Below are positions 25,101 to 32,584 of a DNA stretch of 32,584 bases, piece by piece; positions within the stretch are counted from its first letter, which is position 1; the number at the start of each line of letters is the position of its first letter. The translations under genes were made by a program, and so were the position numbers. Source of the DNA: a virus. The stretch lies in the IMG/VR virus record IMGVR_UViG_3300034198_014809, positions 1-32,584 of that record. The stretch is one strand, 5' to 3'. The notes beneath the pieces are model-generated. The model saw nothing but the letters and a program-made list of their open reading frames with translations, had not been told where the DNA came from and made no database searches.

Positions 25101-26820
25101 TCTGTTCAGAATATCGTTTGAGCGCCCGTTGGAATTATATACATCTTCAAATTCCATCACATTAAACAATTTGTCGTTCCGAGATGATTTTCCAACGTTT
25201 GATGCAATAAACTTTCCGGAAAATAATATTCCATTGGCAAGAACTACCGAATGTGATCCGGCGTATGGAACTGGATTTCCTTGGCAGTTTACTCGCAAGG
25301 ATACAAGACAGACCGTAAAATTACCAGACTATGGTGCAGGTAAGTTTGGTAGCAATAAAATAAATTATGTTGAACAAGAATTGATATCAAACTTGTCTTC
25401 AACCGAAAGATCGTCCCTGCAATCGAGTAAACTTGTTGGAGTGGGATCTAATAGACTTGGTATATTCTTTTCTCCTTCCGAAATTCAAAACACAGAAATA
25501 ATAAAGTTCTTTGGAAATTATCCTCTGTCTGAACTAATTGGAGATCCATCATATGTGTATGCAAGTTCATACACACGATTTGAAAAATTTAAGCAAATTT
25601 TCTATGATCAAGGATTTGGTGCAATAGACTATCAGTTCTTTATGAACGTGGTACGATTCTATTTTGACAAGGCGATGTTTAAATATATCAAGTCGGTTGT
25701 TCCAGCCAGAGCAAAACTGGTTGATGGTATTTTGATTGAACCATCTATATTGGAGCGTCCAAAGATTCAACTAAAGCCACTTGTACAAGAAAATATTCCT
25801 CAAAAAGAATCGCACATAGAAGTTAATCGCGGAATCGCTGGAACACAGGTTCCGAAATTAGAAGATACTTTGGTTACGAAAAATGAAGGAACGTCAATTT
25901 TAAGTGACGTGAATCAAATATTTTTTCCAACCGACGAAGACCAATACGGATTTGGAGTATATTCGGACAATGGATTAACATACTATAATGGAGAATATTA
26001 CAGAGCCGATGTAATCAAAGTCAAGAAGCAGTATCAAGTATACAACAAATACAATTTACCATCGTCTTCATTCAATGACCATGAGATAAATGTGAATTTG
26101 AACGGAACGGTGCAAACATTGTCGTCTTCTTACTACAAAATCAATATGGCAAAATTGTCAGAATTGACTTCGTACCTCGTGACAATTTCTTATGAAGATG
26201 TATACTACAGCGGAAGCGTGAGCTTTACTCCACCATCAACCGGATCTTCAATATCACATACCATATCATCGGCACATTCATTGAGTGGAATAATATTATC
26301 TGGCTCTTTATGGGGATCAACTGGAAATGGTGTGGTATTATCACCTGGTATCTCTATAACTTCCGATTATGTTTCGGCATATCCTATGATTTATACTGGC
26401 GTTTTTGGGTATTCTGGTGGAACATATCATTTTGTTGGAAGTATATTTGGTGGAGTTCCGTCCACATTAAATCTGACAAAGTATAATACCACATTCTTGT
26501 CATCTGGAACTGGACCTGTGACAGATGATTTCAAGTATAGAACTTTGGGGGCATTTTTCGGTTCATTGGCTTCTGGTATTAATTATAGAAAAACGCTATC
26601 CATGTTATATTATCCAAAAAATGCTGAATTATTGAATGGATATTTCACAAACCACCACAAATACGGCAAACAACAGTTTTCTACCAAAGAGATAAACTCA
26701 TACGACAACACAAATACACGGTTTAAATGGAAGAAAAACAGCCAAAATAAAAAAACCACGGTTGATGTGAATACCGGTCTATTGGATAACAGTGACCCAG
26801 TAGAAACAAAAACAGTCTAA
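22159..26820 (+). CDS. giant baseplate wedge protein, gp7/tail-protein-I-like, with LamG-like domain
   Basis: 1553 residues; T4 gp7 is 1032. The first 500 residues are alpha/beta with many Tyr/Asn/Ser. Residues about 690-740 (RNQIIWKRILNTLPYIYKTKG, ASLSSLLSCFGIP) match the 'tail protein I' type motif in which a helix pair ends in a Gly-Ile-Pro turn. Residues about 778-955 look like a LamG/concanavalin jelly roll (TLEFNFAFDP, YHAMIRRNDASQEFSVY, SHVYIGNYNQ, GNIDEIKIWQSPV), a sugar-binding or structural fold. A beta-rich Ser/Gly region (about 1345-1480) precedes a basic C-terminus. In the gp6-gp7 gene order this is the best wedge gp7 equivalent; I cannot confirm by alignment. Confidence 0.65.
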   Translation: MKLTDIKYRTQSTSSLNVGSTFSEKDLKFYTENQTYVNFPFGESDKDIINISVFNFDESQVTASVVVSSGSYTQNTQSYYDVTNKYVTYSYENFNSTFPLIASTPDSTNTSGSVSTSSLFLDVSKELNKVGILDGNYKISIELLRNLVGTEYGSDEKLIIDTISTSRTEIAIIPKTLKGIQSNTVDEFNIFSNYQFQIKEIANTLTDSISSPPIYNLYYAAKDRYKNAADSFKYNYGLNTRESESGNDIDAINLLTDMFYGVKKGNIRNSGEISTNDILGIYDQFKNWLYQNYESGANFQDVRDYYYSIFRFVVDQELNRITNRKPDDYNSILEFLGYIYYNLIFYPEIYVIEVKHNIYLSGYFKNYVNFGRDKKYSILNKKVFPSADPRFYDKLILKLSDPLPASISIGDDLWITNNFGFLPIVQNLYYFTKPNIQTIPLKGPNFLVRIESQGNATEALSMEQLINQTGSAYNEIVSKISVPFDTIVDNTNYRNFKNFVNFSSATLRISAFDTKKSQIEKFQGDIEYFTNKLDSNPDDQFYIKERTDANTEIDNIETSMDGYEKFLYKNPAWYTEHIGSSSLYDRNNGNSLINNLPQFMVEESDSNVDYIKFVGMIGHFFDNLSLTIKQITEKNNYSSSPSYGISVDIVEDMLASLGWEAEISKENLPLLLSSFSKSDFDTTSELYQLSRDLSEEQRNQIIWKRILNTLPYIYKTKGTEASLSSLLSCFGIPKNIIKIKEYGGIHNVHNLQDTSEYVIDEVKYEPYFSGSAEYFKVNWTGSAQTLEFNFAFDPNSTSDEGHVFRLAECPGSWLVGVYRDKGLDWGKMFFSLDNGSGSVKTVMTNKAPVFDGNTYHAMIRRNDASQEFSVYNFTPSQIDQYPIKYDVYLQRAEDSRITFFATASQYLSGSYNTQFRSGSHVYIGNYNQNTSSLNVDPEAFFGNIDEIKIWQSPVRDSIFKNHTLHQNAYDLNSPVNMVSDNLFRISFERPLELYTSSNSITLNNLSFRDDFPTFDAINFPENNIPLARTTECDPAYGTGFPWQFTRKDTRQTVKLPDYGAGKFGSNKINYVEQELISNLSSTERSSLQSSKLVGVGSNRLGIFFSPSEIQNTEIIKFFGNYPLSELIGDPSYVYASSYTRFEKFKQIFYDQGFGAIDYQFFMNVVRFYFDKAMFKYIKSVVPARAKLVDGILIEPSILERPKIQLKPLVQENIPQKESHIEVNRGIAGTQVPKLEDTLVTKNEGTSILSDVNQIFFPTDEDQYGFGVYSDNGLTYYNGEYYRADVIKVKKQYQVYNKYNLPSSSFNDHEINVNLNGTVQTLSSSYYKINMAKLSELTSYLVTISYEDVYYSGSVSFTPPSTGSSISHTISSAHSLSGIILSGSLWGSTGNGVVLSPGISITSDYVSAYPMIYTGVFGYSGGTYHFVGSIFGGVPSTLNLTKYNTTFLSSGTGPVTDDFKYRTLGAFFGSLASGINYRKTLSMLYYPKNAELLNGYFTNHHKYGKQQFSTKEINSYDNTNTRFKWKKNSQNKKTTVDVNTGLLDNSDPVETKTV

Positions 26821-26848
26821 AAATAAGTAAAAAAAGTAATTAGATATA

Positions 26849-26856
26849 TATTTATT
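26849..26856 (+). promoter_or_regulatory. TATTTATT box
   Basis: One-base variant of the recurrent box in the 52-nt gap, 16 nt before the ATG at 26873, with GAGAAAG between as a possible ribosome site. Confidence 0.35.
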
Positions 26857-26872
26857 GAGAAAGTAACACTAT

Positions 26873-27514
26873 ATGGCGTACATCAATAACGAAATAATAA
26901 CAGTAGATGCAGTCTTGACAAAGAAGGGTAGAGAACTACTTGCGGCAAACGGCGGTCTGAACATAAAGTCGTATGCCTTGGCTGATGATGAAATAGACTA
27001 TCGCTTGTACCAACCAAATCATCCACAGGGTTCTGCCTATTATGACTTGGCTATTCGCAATACTCCTGTATTTGAAGCTTTTACTGATGAAACTCAGTTG
27101 CTAAAATACAAGCTTGTTACTCTTCCTTCTGGCGTCACTTCGATTCCGGTAATTTCTCTTGGTCAAAGTGCCATTTATGTGGACAAAGATTACAAGGGCG
27201 AAGTGGTCATTGTTCCTTCTACCAACCCAGTTTACAACACAACTCTTGGTTATACAGCAATTTTGTCCAACAAGTCGGCTGGTACAATCATCGGAGAGCA
27301 ACTTCAGAATGTTACGAACGCAACGATTCCAACCTTCATCGGAGACGTTTCTTCAACAACTGCTCAAGTCAGTCTTGGCCTTCGTTTCCGCTTTGTTCCA
27401 AACTCGGCATTGACACAGACTTTAAGTACCACTCTCACGGTTGTTGGAAATGAAAGTGGCGGGTCAGTAACAATACCGGTTACTGTGAATGTAAAGGGAA
27501 CTACAACTTCTTAA
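26873..27514 (+). CDS. structural protein with Ig-like C-terminal half (213 aa)
   Basis: 213 residues. The N-terminal half (MAYINNEIITVDAVLTKKGRELLAANG, YALADDEIDYRLYQ) is a pattern I associate with small structural proteins of environmental T4-like phages. The C-terminal half (about 95-213) is beta-rich with alternating hydrophobics and ends TTLTVVGNESGGSVTIPVTVNV, like an Ig-type sandwich that in phages often binds the cell surface or decorates the virion. It is followed 10 nt later by the next structural gene. No symbol is assigned. Confidence 0.6.
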   Translation: MAYINNEIITVDAVLTKKGRELLAANGGLNIKSYALADDEIDYRLYQPNHPQGSAYYDLAIRNTPVFEAFTDETQLLKYKLVTLPSGVTSIPVISLGQSAIYVDKDYKGEVVIVPSTNPVYNTTLGYTAILSNKSAGTIIGEQLQNVTNATIPTFIGDVSSTTAQVSLGLRFRFVPNSALTQTLSTTLTVVGNESGGSVTIPVTVNVKGTTTS

Positions 27515-27524
27515 TTTTACCACA

Positions 27525-28670
27525 ATGATTTTTAAACAATTTGATCCAACAGATATAGTGGCAGGAAGAACTCAACCGGTTTCTACCGGATTGTGGAGTG
27601 ACGGTGAAGCGGTGTGGGGAAATGGTTCCACGACCGTGGGGTCATCTTTTTACACCAGCAGCCGTCAAACCCAACAATCTTCTTCGTTGTTTGAGCCATT
27701 GAACGGTCTTTACTATACCAATGTATATGATGCTCCAACAGGATCATCAAATTCTGATATTTATTTTTCAATTGCATACGGTCATTATGCCGGTTCTGGT
27801 TCTTCTACTTTTGACACAAATTCTTCACAGGGCAGTTTGTTGTTTCCAACGAAGGCTATCTATAATCAGTATCGTAACTTGCTATTGTCACCCGGTGATG
27901 AAAAGTTTACTTTTATAACTTCTTCGCTTTCTGGGTCGGCAACATATACAGATGCCGACGAAATCTATGCAATTTCATTCAGAAATTCCAAGTATAAGGA
28001 TAGATTGGATCCAGGGCAATTTGAGATGACATTGAGCGGATCTGGTGTGGGTGGTTCTGGAACAAATATCACAATTATTGATGATTACAGGGATAACCCA
28101 GACACAGGAGTTCAAACTGGTGGCAAGAGATATAACTTACTACAAGGAACACTGGCTTCTGGTTCTCTTGCTACAAGAAATTATCAAGGTATTGGGTTGA
28201 TGTATCCAGACCTTGGAATTGTTATTCTCAACGCAAAGAAGGTACATGAATTGATTGGTAAGGTTGATGGCAAGTCGTTGTATTATAACTCAACCGAGTG
28301 GAATGGTGGTTTTGCCAGCATGGGAAATTTGATATTCTCAGCTATTAAAAATGGAACATCTATAAGTGGAATGAAGGCGCGAGTCACTGAATATGTTCCG
28401 GCTCGTCACTTCTTTGTTCGTGTAAAGAATCAAGAATACAACTATAGCAACAATCCTACCTTTGTTATATCCGAGAACGACAATCCAAGTAATTCTCAAG
28501 ACATTGGCAAGCTAAGATTTACCGACTTTTATACCAATCCAAAGGTGTATATTACGACCGTTGGTTTGTACAATGACAACAACGACCTTGTTGCTGTTGC
28601 CAAATTGAGTCAGCCATTGCTCAAAGACTTTACCAACGAATGTTTGGTGAAGATAAAAATTGATGTTTGA
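27525..28670 (+). CDS. baseplate/virion structural protein (381 aa), gp8-like candidate
   Basis: 381 residues. MIFKQFDPTDIVAGRTQPVSTGLWSDG at the start, then the SIAYGHYAGSGS and KAIYNQYRNLLLSPGDEKFTF blocks and EIYAISFRNSKYKDRLDPGQFEMTL. I recognise this pattern from virion structural proteins of cyanophages and related phages. The C-terminus (VRVKNQEYNYSNNPTF ... VYITTVGLYNDNNDLVAVAKLSQPL) is a module also present, but interrupted, in the next protein. T4 gp8 has similar size (334), but identity with gp8 is only a guess. Confidence 0.65.
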   Translation: MIFKQFDPTDIVAGRTQPVSTGLWSDGEAVWGNGSTTVGSSFYTSSRQTQQSSSLFEPLNGLYYTNVYDAPTGSSNSDIYFSIAYGHYAGSGSSTFDTNSSQGSLLFPTKAIYNQYRNLLLSPGDEKFTFITSSLSGSATYTDADEIYAISFRNSKYKDRLDPGQFEMTLSGSGVGGSGTNITIIDDYRDNPDTGVQTGGKRYNLLQGTLASGSLATRNYQGIGLMYPDLGIVILNAKKVHELIGKVDGKSLYYNSTEWNGGFASMGNLIFSAIKNGTSISGMKARVTEYVPARHFFVRVKNQEYNYSNNPTFVISENDNPSNSQDIGKLRFTDFYTNPKVYITTVGLYNDNNDLVAVAKLSQPLLKDFTNECLVKIKIDV

Positions 28671-28674
28671 GTAA

Positions 28675-28710
28675 CGGGTAAATCCCGCTGTAGACAAATA
28701 TTTATGTCTA
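28675..28710 (+). promoter_or_regulatory. two hairpins with TATTTATG box in the second loop
   Basis: CGGG/CCCG (28675-28678/28684-28687, 5-nt loop) and TAGACA/TGTCTA (28691-28696/28705-28710, 8-nt loop). The second loop contains most of TATTTATG (28699-28706), and its stem ends just before the ATG at 28712. The site could mix promoter, terminator and translation-control roles. Confidence 0.4.
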
Positions 28711-28711
28711 T

Positions 28712-31700
28712 ATGATTAAGCAGTTCACTGCGGGAGACATCACAGTAAGACCATTTAGCACGTTCAAACATTGGACGATTCAAAGCATTGACTCTGCTAG
28801 TGTAGATACATACGGAGTAAGCACTTATTATAATGGTAGAATGGAAGTGAACGAAGGACTGAAAATATCTTCTCCATTTTATCCTTCTGGTAGCATCTAT
28901 TATGTTTCTTCCGATGAGCCAATAAATTCATCTGGTAAATATGCCAGAAACATACACAGCACGACTGATGCTATGTTTTATAAGAATGCCGGCGAACCAA
29001 TCAAGTTGTTTGGAGTTGAAGAATATACACAAGACCCAAAAACTGGAAAAGAAGAAGTGCGAGAAATTCATGATCGTATCATCACTGCCACTTTGAAACA
29101 TAATGTATATGGCGAAAAGGTTATACCAAATACAGTTCAACTTGTGGACGACTCCAACATTCACCAAACTTTGGACATTCATGATGATGGTTATACCAAC
29201 TTGTATGCAACTGGTTCACACTTTCCATCAACTGCTGAAATACAAGCGATAAGAAACACTCATATAGCAATTTCACAATGGGATACTGGTAGTGGGTTGT
29301 TTTATGTAACATTCAGTAATGGTTCTACTCAGTATGTTGATTATGTGAATGCCAAACAATATATGGCAATGGGATTGACGGTAACATATATTCCACCAAG
29401 TCCAAGCGGTTCTGAATGGGTGTTGAACACCGGAAGTCATCAAGATTTGTTCTTTCCAGAAAATGAACACTTTGGAGAATCTGTGAGTTGTTGGTCAAAG
29501 TATGTTGCCGTTGGCTCGTCAATGGATGCTTATAGTTTATCCGATTATCGCATTGGTCATGCTGCATTATTCAAGTATGATGAAACTCGGGGACATCATC
29601 GCCCAATTGCAAAACTACATTTTCCATTTACTCAAAGTTTGACTGATACATCTTCGTATTTCAAAGACTCGTTTGGTACGTCCGTGTGTGTAAGAGACAA
29701 TTTCTTGGCGGTTGGTTCCCCAACGGGTTCAGTTTGTTCTTCCAGTATGTATCCAGGTTTTGTATGTGTGTATGACAGATACAAGGGTGGCGAAGATAAT
29801 TGGGGAATAATAAATATTCTAAAAGGAAAAAGCAACGGAGACAAATTTGGTACTTCGGTTGCCATTGACAATGATGTTTTGGCCGTTGGAGCAACTGGTG
29901 TGAGTGGTAGCAAGGGTGCGGTACATTTGTATAGAAAGAAAAGATATATGGATGCGGAATATCCATGTCAAAATATTGATACTGGTTCGGTATGGATGCA
30001 GGTTGTTACTCAAGAAGATTTTTGCAAGGAACTACAAACAGGTTCATATATTGCTTCACAAAGTTATACTCCAACATTTGTTTCAGGAAACTATTCATGG
30101 GAGTATGAAACTACTATCACTTCAAGCAACCAGTCTGCTGGTGACAATTTCGGTTGGTCTGTATCTTTGGATTCAAACCGATTGATTGTTGGTACAAATA
30201 AAACGGGCAAAGGGTATGCCGTAGCATTTACTTGTTCATACCATTCGGCATCGCTTGGTGCATGTCCAACTGCTTCTTGGGGACAACACCAAATATTCAT
30301 CGCCAATAGCAAAACCGGCGATTTGAACATTGATGCTCCGGAATATTCCGTTGATGTGTCCAGTGTTATAACATCAGATATGTTTGGTTATAGCGTAGAT
30401 GTCAGTGGACAGAATGTAATCATTGGATGCAAAGCGGACAAAGCATATAAACCATATTATGGATATACAGGAAGTGCTATGATTTTGGGTGCTGCATATT
30501 TATACACCTATAGATATGATGAAGCATGTTTGCGTTGGCAATATGATTTGATTACCAAGACATTTGGAAACAGAGACTATTTGACCGATAATAATTTTGG
30601 TCACGCTGTGTCTATCGACGGAAATACCGCAGCAGTCACTTCATTGCCAGACACTCTTGGCAGGACGGTTGGATATTCCGGCAGTTCTTATATATTGGAA
30701 AATTATGCATATAAATCTTCTGCATCACTTGATTCTGTGTTGGGTAGAGCAACATTGTATAATTTTGATTTCACAAATGATGCTTGGTATAGAGCCGGTG
30801 AATTGAGAAGAAACAAAGAAGAAAATCATCCATACAATATATATGGATATTCTGTTTCTATTGCTTCCGATTTTATGTGCGTGGGAGCACCAATCGTAAA
30901 TTTGGCCACGGCATCTGCATATTCCCAAATCATTGATCCAATAAATCAGTCCGGTTCATTTCCATCATCATATTCTGGTTCAGTTTATGTATATGACATG
31001 AACAAATATGAAGCTGATCCAAAGATTGGTAATGTATTTTATAAGAATGGACATTTGGTAATCACCAACACATCATCAATGTATCATGATGTAATGACAG
31101 GAACGGGTTCTCGTGGATTTACTTTGGATTATCAAGGTGCTCATACAATATATGAACATGAATATCTTGTATCAATAAGACCGGGTGAATTTAATTATAG
31201 TACCAATCCAACTTCGTTGCAGCCAAACCCTCTTACATTTGATGTAAATCAAGATGGTGTGTTTGATTATAAAGATGTGGATCTTATCATGAGATACTTG
31301 AAACTCAAGAAGTTTTATGCAGATTATGTGTTGGATGACAACGGTATTGTTTTGGAACAAGACACAAACACTGATTTTAGTTGGTGGGCAAATGATATTC
31401 TTCAAACAGAAGCCGGTGATGTGTTGCAACAAGAAGACGATACAGCATCCAGTGTAAAATATTCATATTTGGCAGCTTTCACCAATACCGCATATCAGTT
31501 TATAACAAATAATTTATATAACACAGGGTTGTTGGATGTTGATGGCGACGGAAAAATCAACATGAATGATGGTTATATATTGGCACTATATGTGTTGAAG
31601 AGATTGAATCCAAGTACTTTGGCACAATATCTAACCATAGATTCAACTCGCAGATATGTCAAAGATATTGAAGATTATCTAAATCCATATTGCGGCAACA

Positions 31701-31900
31701 ATCCATTCAGAGTCAATCCAACATTTCTTGGATATCAATATAGTTCATCATATGACGCCACTGGTTCATTTTTGTCACCATGTGTCACCACAATTGGATT
31801 ATATCAAGACAATCAACTTGTAGCAGTAGGTAAACTTGGTCGTCCGATCAAAAATCTAATTGATTGGCCAGTCAATATTGTCGTCCGTTTTGATACATAA
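28712..31900 (+). CDS. tail/baseplate protein with seven FG-GAP blades (integrin-like propeller) and split dockerin
   Basis: 1062 residues. The N-terminus (MIKQFTAGDITVRP) resembles that of the preceding protein. Seven FG-GAP-type blades start near residues 254, 321, 379, 480, 558, 629 and 711, each with F/Y-G-x-[SA]-V followed by a V-x-[VI]-G or similar strand (e.g. FGTSVAIDNDVLAVGA). Seven is the number in integrin-alpha beta-propellers. After about 785 comes the phage module GNVFYKNGHLVIT ... IRPGEFNYSTNPT, interrupted by two dockerin/EF-hand loops, DVNQDGVFDYKD (844-855) and DVDGDGKINMND (942-953). It resumes at RVNPTFLGYQ (about 1000) and ends VTTIGLYQDNQLVAVGKLGRP. Likely a receptor-contacting or fibre-docking component. 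Confidence 0.7.
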   Translation: MIKQFTAGDITVRPFSTFKHWTIQSIDSASVDTYGVSTYYNGRMEVNEGLKISSPFYPSGSIYYVSSDEPINSSGKYARNIHSTTDAMFYKNAGEPIKLFGVEEYTQDPKTGKEEVREIHDRIITATLKHNVYGEKVIPNTVQLVDDSNIHQTLDIHDDGYTNLYATGSHFPSTAEIQAIRNTHIAISQWDTGSGLFYVTFSNGSTQYVDYVNAKQYMAMGLTVTYIPPSPSGSEWVLNTGSHQDLFFPENEHFGESVSCWSKYVAVGSSMDAYSLSDYRIGHAALFKYDETRGHHRPIAKLHFPFTQSLTDTSSYFKDSFGTSVCVRDNFLAVGSPTGSVCSSSMYPGFVCVYDRYKGGEDNWGIINILKGKSNGDKFGTSVAIDNDVLAVGATGVSGSKGAVHLYRKKRYMDAEYPCQNIDTGSVWMQVVTQEDFCKELQTGSYIASQSYTPTFVSGNYSWEYETTITSSNQSAGDNFGWSVSLDSNRLIVGTNKTGKGYAVAFTCSYHSASLGACPTASWGQHQIFIANSKTGDLNIDAPEYSVDVSSVITSDMFGYSVDVSGQNVIIGCKADKAYKPYYGYTGSAMILGAAYLYTYRYDEACLRWQYDLITKTFGNRDYLTDNNFGHAVSIDGNTAAVTSLPDTLGRTVGYSGSSYILENYAYKSSASLDSVLGRATLYNFDFTNDAWYRAGELRRNKEENHPYNIYGYSVSIASDFMCVGAPIVNLATASAYSQIIDPINQSGSFPSSYSGSVYVYDMNKYEADPKIGNVFYKNGHLVITNTSSMYHDVMTGTGSRGFTLDYQGAHTIYEHEYLVSIRPGEFNYSTNPTSLQPNPLTFDVNQDGVFDYKDVDLIMRYLKLKKFYADYVLDDNGIVLEQDTNTDFSWWANDILQTEAGDVLQQEDDTASSVKYSYLAAFTNTAYQFITNNLYNTGLLDVDGDGKINMNDGYILALYVLKRLNPSTLAQYLTIDSTRRYVKDIEDYLNPYCGNNPFRVNPTFLGYQYSSSYDATGSFLSPCVTTIGLYQDNQLVAVGKLGRPIKNLIDWPVNIVVRFDT

Positions 31901-31905
31901 CACTA

Positions 31906-31913
31906 TATTTATA
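31906..31913 (+). promoter_or_regulatory. TATTTATA box
   Basis: In the 36-nt gap, 23 nt before the ATG at 31937. It is followed by the best Shine-Dalgarno in the window, AGGAGA at 31923-31928, 8 nt before the start. Confidence 0.45.
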
Positions 31914-31936
31914 ATAAACAACAGGAGAAACTATAT

Positions 31937-32209
31937 ATGGCAGACAAACCAATTGAAAGAAAATCACTCACCACGGGACTAGAAAAACGCTATAACAACG
32001 CACCAGCCATCAATACTGGTACTGGTGACGCCAAGACCGCCGGTAAAGCTACTACTCACTTCATCAGTGAAGCGGATTTGGATTTTCAAAAACAACCACA
32101 ATCATCCAACGTTGAATATCACTGGAACAACGTCAGTGGATTGGATCCGGCGTACAATGGAAGAAATACGCTTCCAACTGTTCCATACGCACCAAGCGGT
32201 CGTTTGTAA
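31937..32209 (+). CDS. small hypothetical protein, last of the tail block (90 aa)
   Basis: 90 residues, polar and likely extended: RKSLTTGLEKRYNNAPAIN, a Gly/Thr/Ala stretch, then FISEADLDFQKQPQ and a Pro-rich end (TLPTVPYAPSGRL). No transmembrane segment. The strong ribosome site suggests abundant expression, as for a structural or assembly protein. No family is recognised. A 23-nt gap with TTTTTATAAAA separates it from the resolvase gene. Confidence 0.65.
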   Translation: MADKPIERKSLTTGLEKRYNNAPAINTGTGDAKTAGKATTHFISEADLDFQKQPQSSNVEYHWNNVSGLDPAYNGRNTLPTVPYAPSGRL

Positions 32210-32232
32210 TATAGTTTTTATAAAATGGTTAT

Positions 32233-32584
32233 ATGAAAGTATTGGGACTTGATCTCTCAACCACGACATGTGGTTGGGCTGTAACAGAAAATAAGATTAT
32301 TCTTGGCGCTGGATTTGTTGATATTTCAGATGTGGTAGATTATGCTACTAAAGCAGACCTTATTATAACTGCTTTAAAAGGTCAAACTTTTGAGAAAATA
32401 ATGATTGAAGAAAGCTTGTTTGGATTTGCTGGTGGAGGCACTTCGCAGCAAGTTATAATCAAACTTGTGAAAAACAAGGCAGTTGTTGGTTATATCTTAG
32501 AAAACCATTATAAATTGAAAGTAGAAAGCATACATGCTCAAACAGCACGAAAGAAAGCATTTGGCATAGCAAGAATCAAAGGAA
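32233..32584 (+). CDS. RuvC-like Holliday junction resolvase (3' partial)
   Basis: Start ATG at 32233; the frame is open to the window edge, giving 117 residues of the N-terminal part. MKVLGLDLSTTTCGWAV (Asp7 as first metal ligand) is the RuvC/RNase H-fold first strand, and KIMIEES (Glu59/Glu60) is the second acidic strand. The HAQTARKKAFG segment fits phage RuvC-like nucleases that cleave four-way junctions during recombination and packaging. The remaining acidic residues lie beyond the window. It marks the change from tail genes to DNA metabolism. Confidence 0.8.
   Translation, partial: MKVLGLDLSTTTCGWAVTENKIILGAGFVDISDVVDYATKADLIITALKGQTFEKIMIEESLFGFAGGGTSQQVIIKLVKNKAVVGYILENHYKLKVESIHAQTARKKAFGIARIKG

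Overview
The window looks like part of the genome of a large, contractile-tailed (T4-like) double-stranded DNA phage, probably an uncultured environmental one. Evidence: all credible genes lie on the + strand, are tightly packed and often overlap by ATGA; the DNA is AT-rich; a gp25-gp6 baseplate wedge pair, a gp55-like late sigma factor and a RuvC-like resolvase are present. The passenger genes (Hsp20, peptide deformylase, a CCA-adding/poly(A) polymerase-family enzyme, UDP-galactopyranose mutase) are of the kind that environmental T4-like phages carry. The host cannot be told from the sequence. No tRNA, insertion sequence, integrase or CRISPR array was seen.

Layout. (1) 1-480: the 3' end of a Pro/Thr-stalked, cysteine-containing protein, probably a virion surface protein, and a small unknown gene. 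(2) 536-9159: a nine-gene sugar-modification block holding a GlcNAc-transferase-like enzyme, two small SAM methyltransferases, two DxD glycosyltransferase-like proteins, a HtrL/YibB-GT25 fusion, a DUF3431-like protein, UDP-galactopyranose mutase and a GT-B glycosyltransferase. Together they suggest a methylated, galactofuranose-containing glycan made or attached during infection. (3) 9296-14952: host-takeover and RNA/protein-processing genes: Hsp20 behind a perfect T4-type late promoter box, a small partner ORF, a structured non-coding stretch ending in a terminator, the nucleotidyltransferase, a membrane coiled-coil protein, peptide deformylase, two small ORFs and a gp55-like sigma factor with an added Lys-rich/AT-hook N-terminus. 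(4) 14982-32209: the baseplate/tail module: a gp5-like hub/spike candidate, low-complexity and coiled-coil proteins, gp25, gp6, a DNRLRE-like structural protein, a 1553-residue gp7/tail-protein-I-like protein with a LamG-like domain, and two related structural proteins. The larger of these two carries a seven-bladed FG-GAP (integrin-alpha-like) propeller and a split dockerin. (5) 32233-end: the start of a RuvC-like nuclease.

The points most worth a second look are the propeller-plus-dockerin tail protein, a roughly 70-residue module shared by two otherwise different glycosyltransferases, the AT-hook sigma factor together with a recurrent TATTTATA box before most late genes, and the structured intergenic RNA at 9940-10083. 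Family assignments come from reading motifs by eye; no database search was run.
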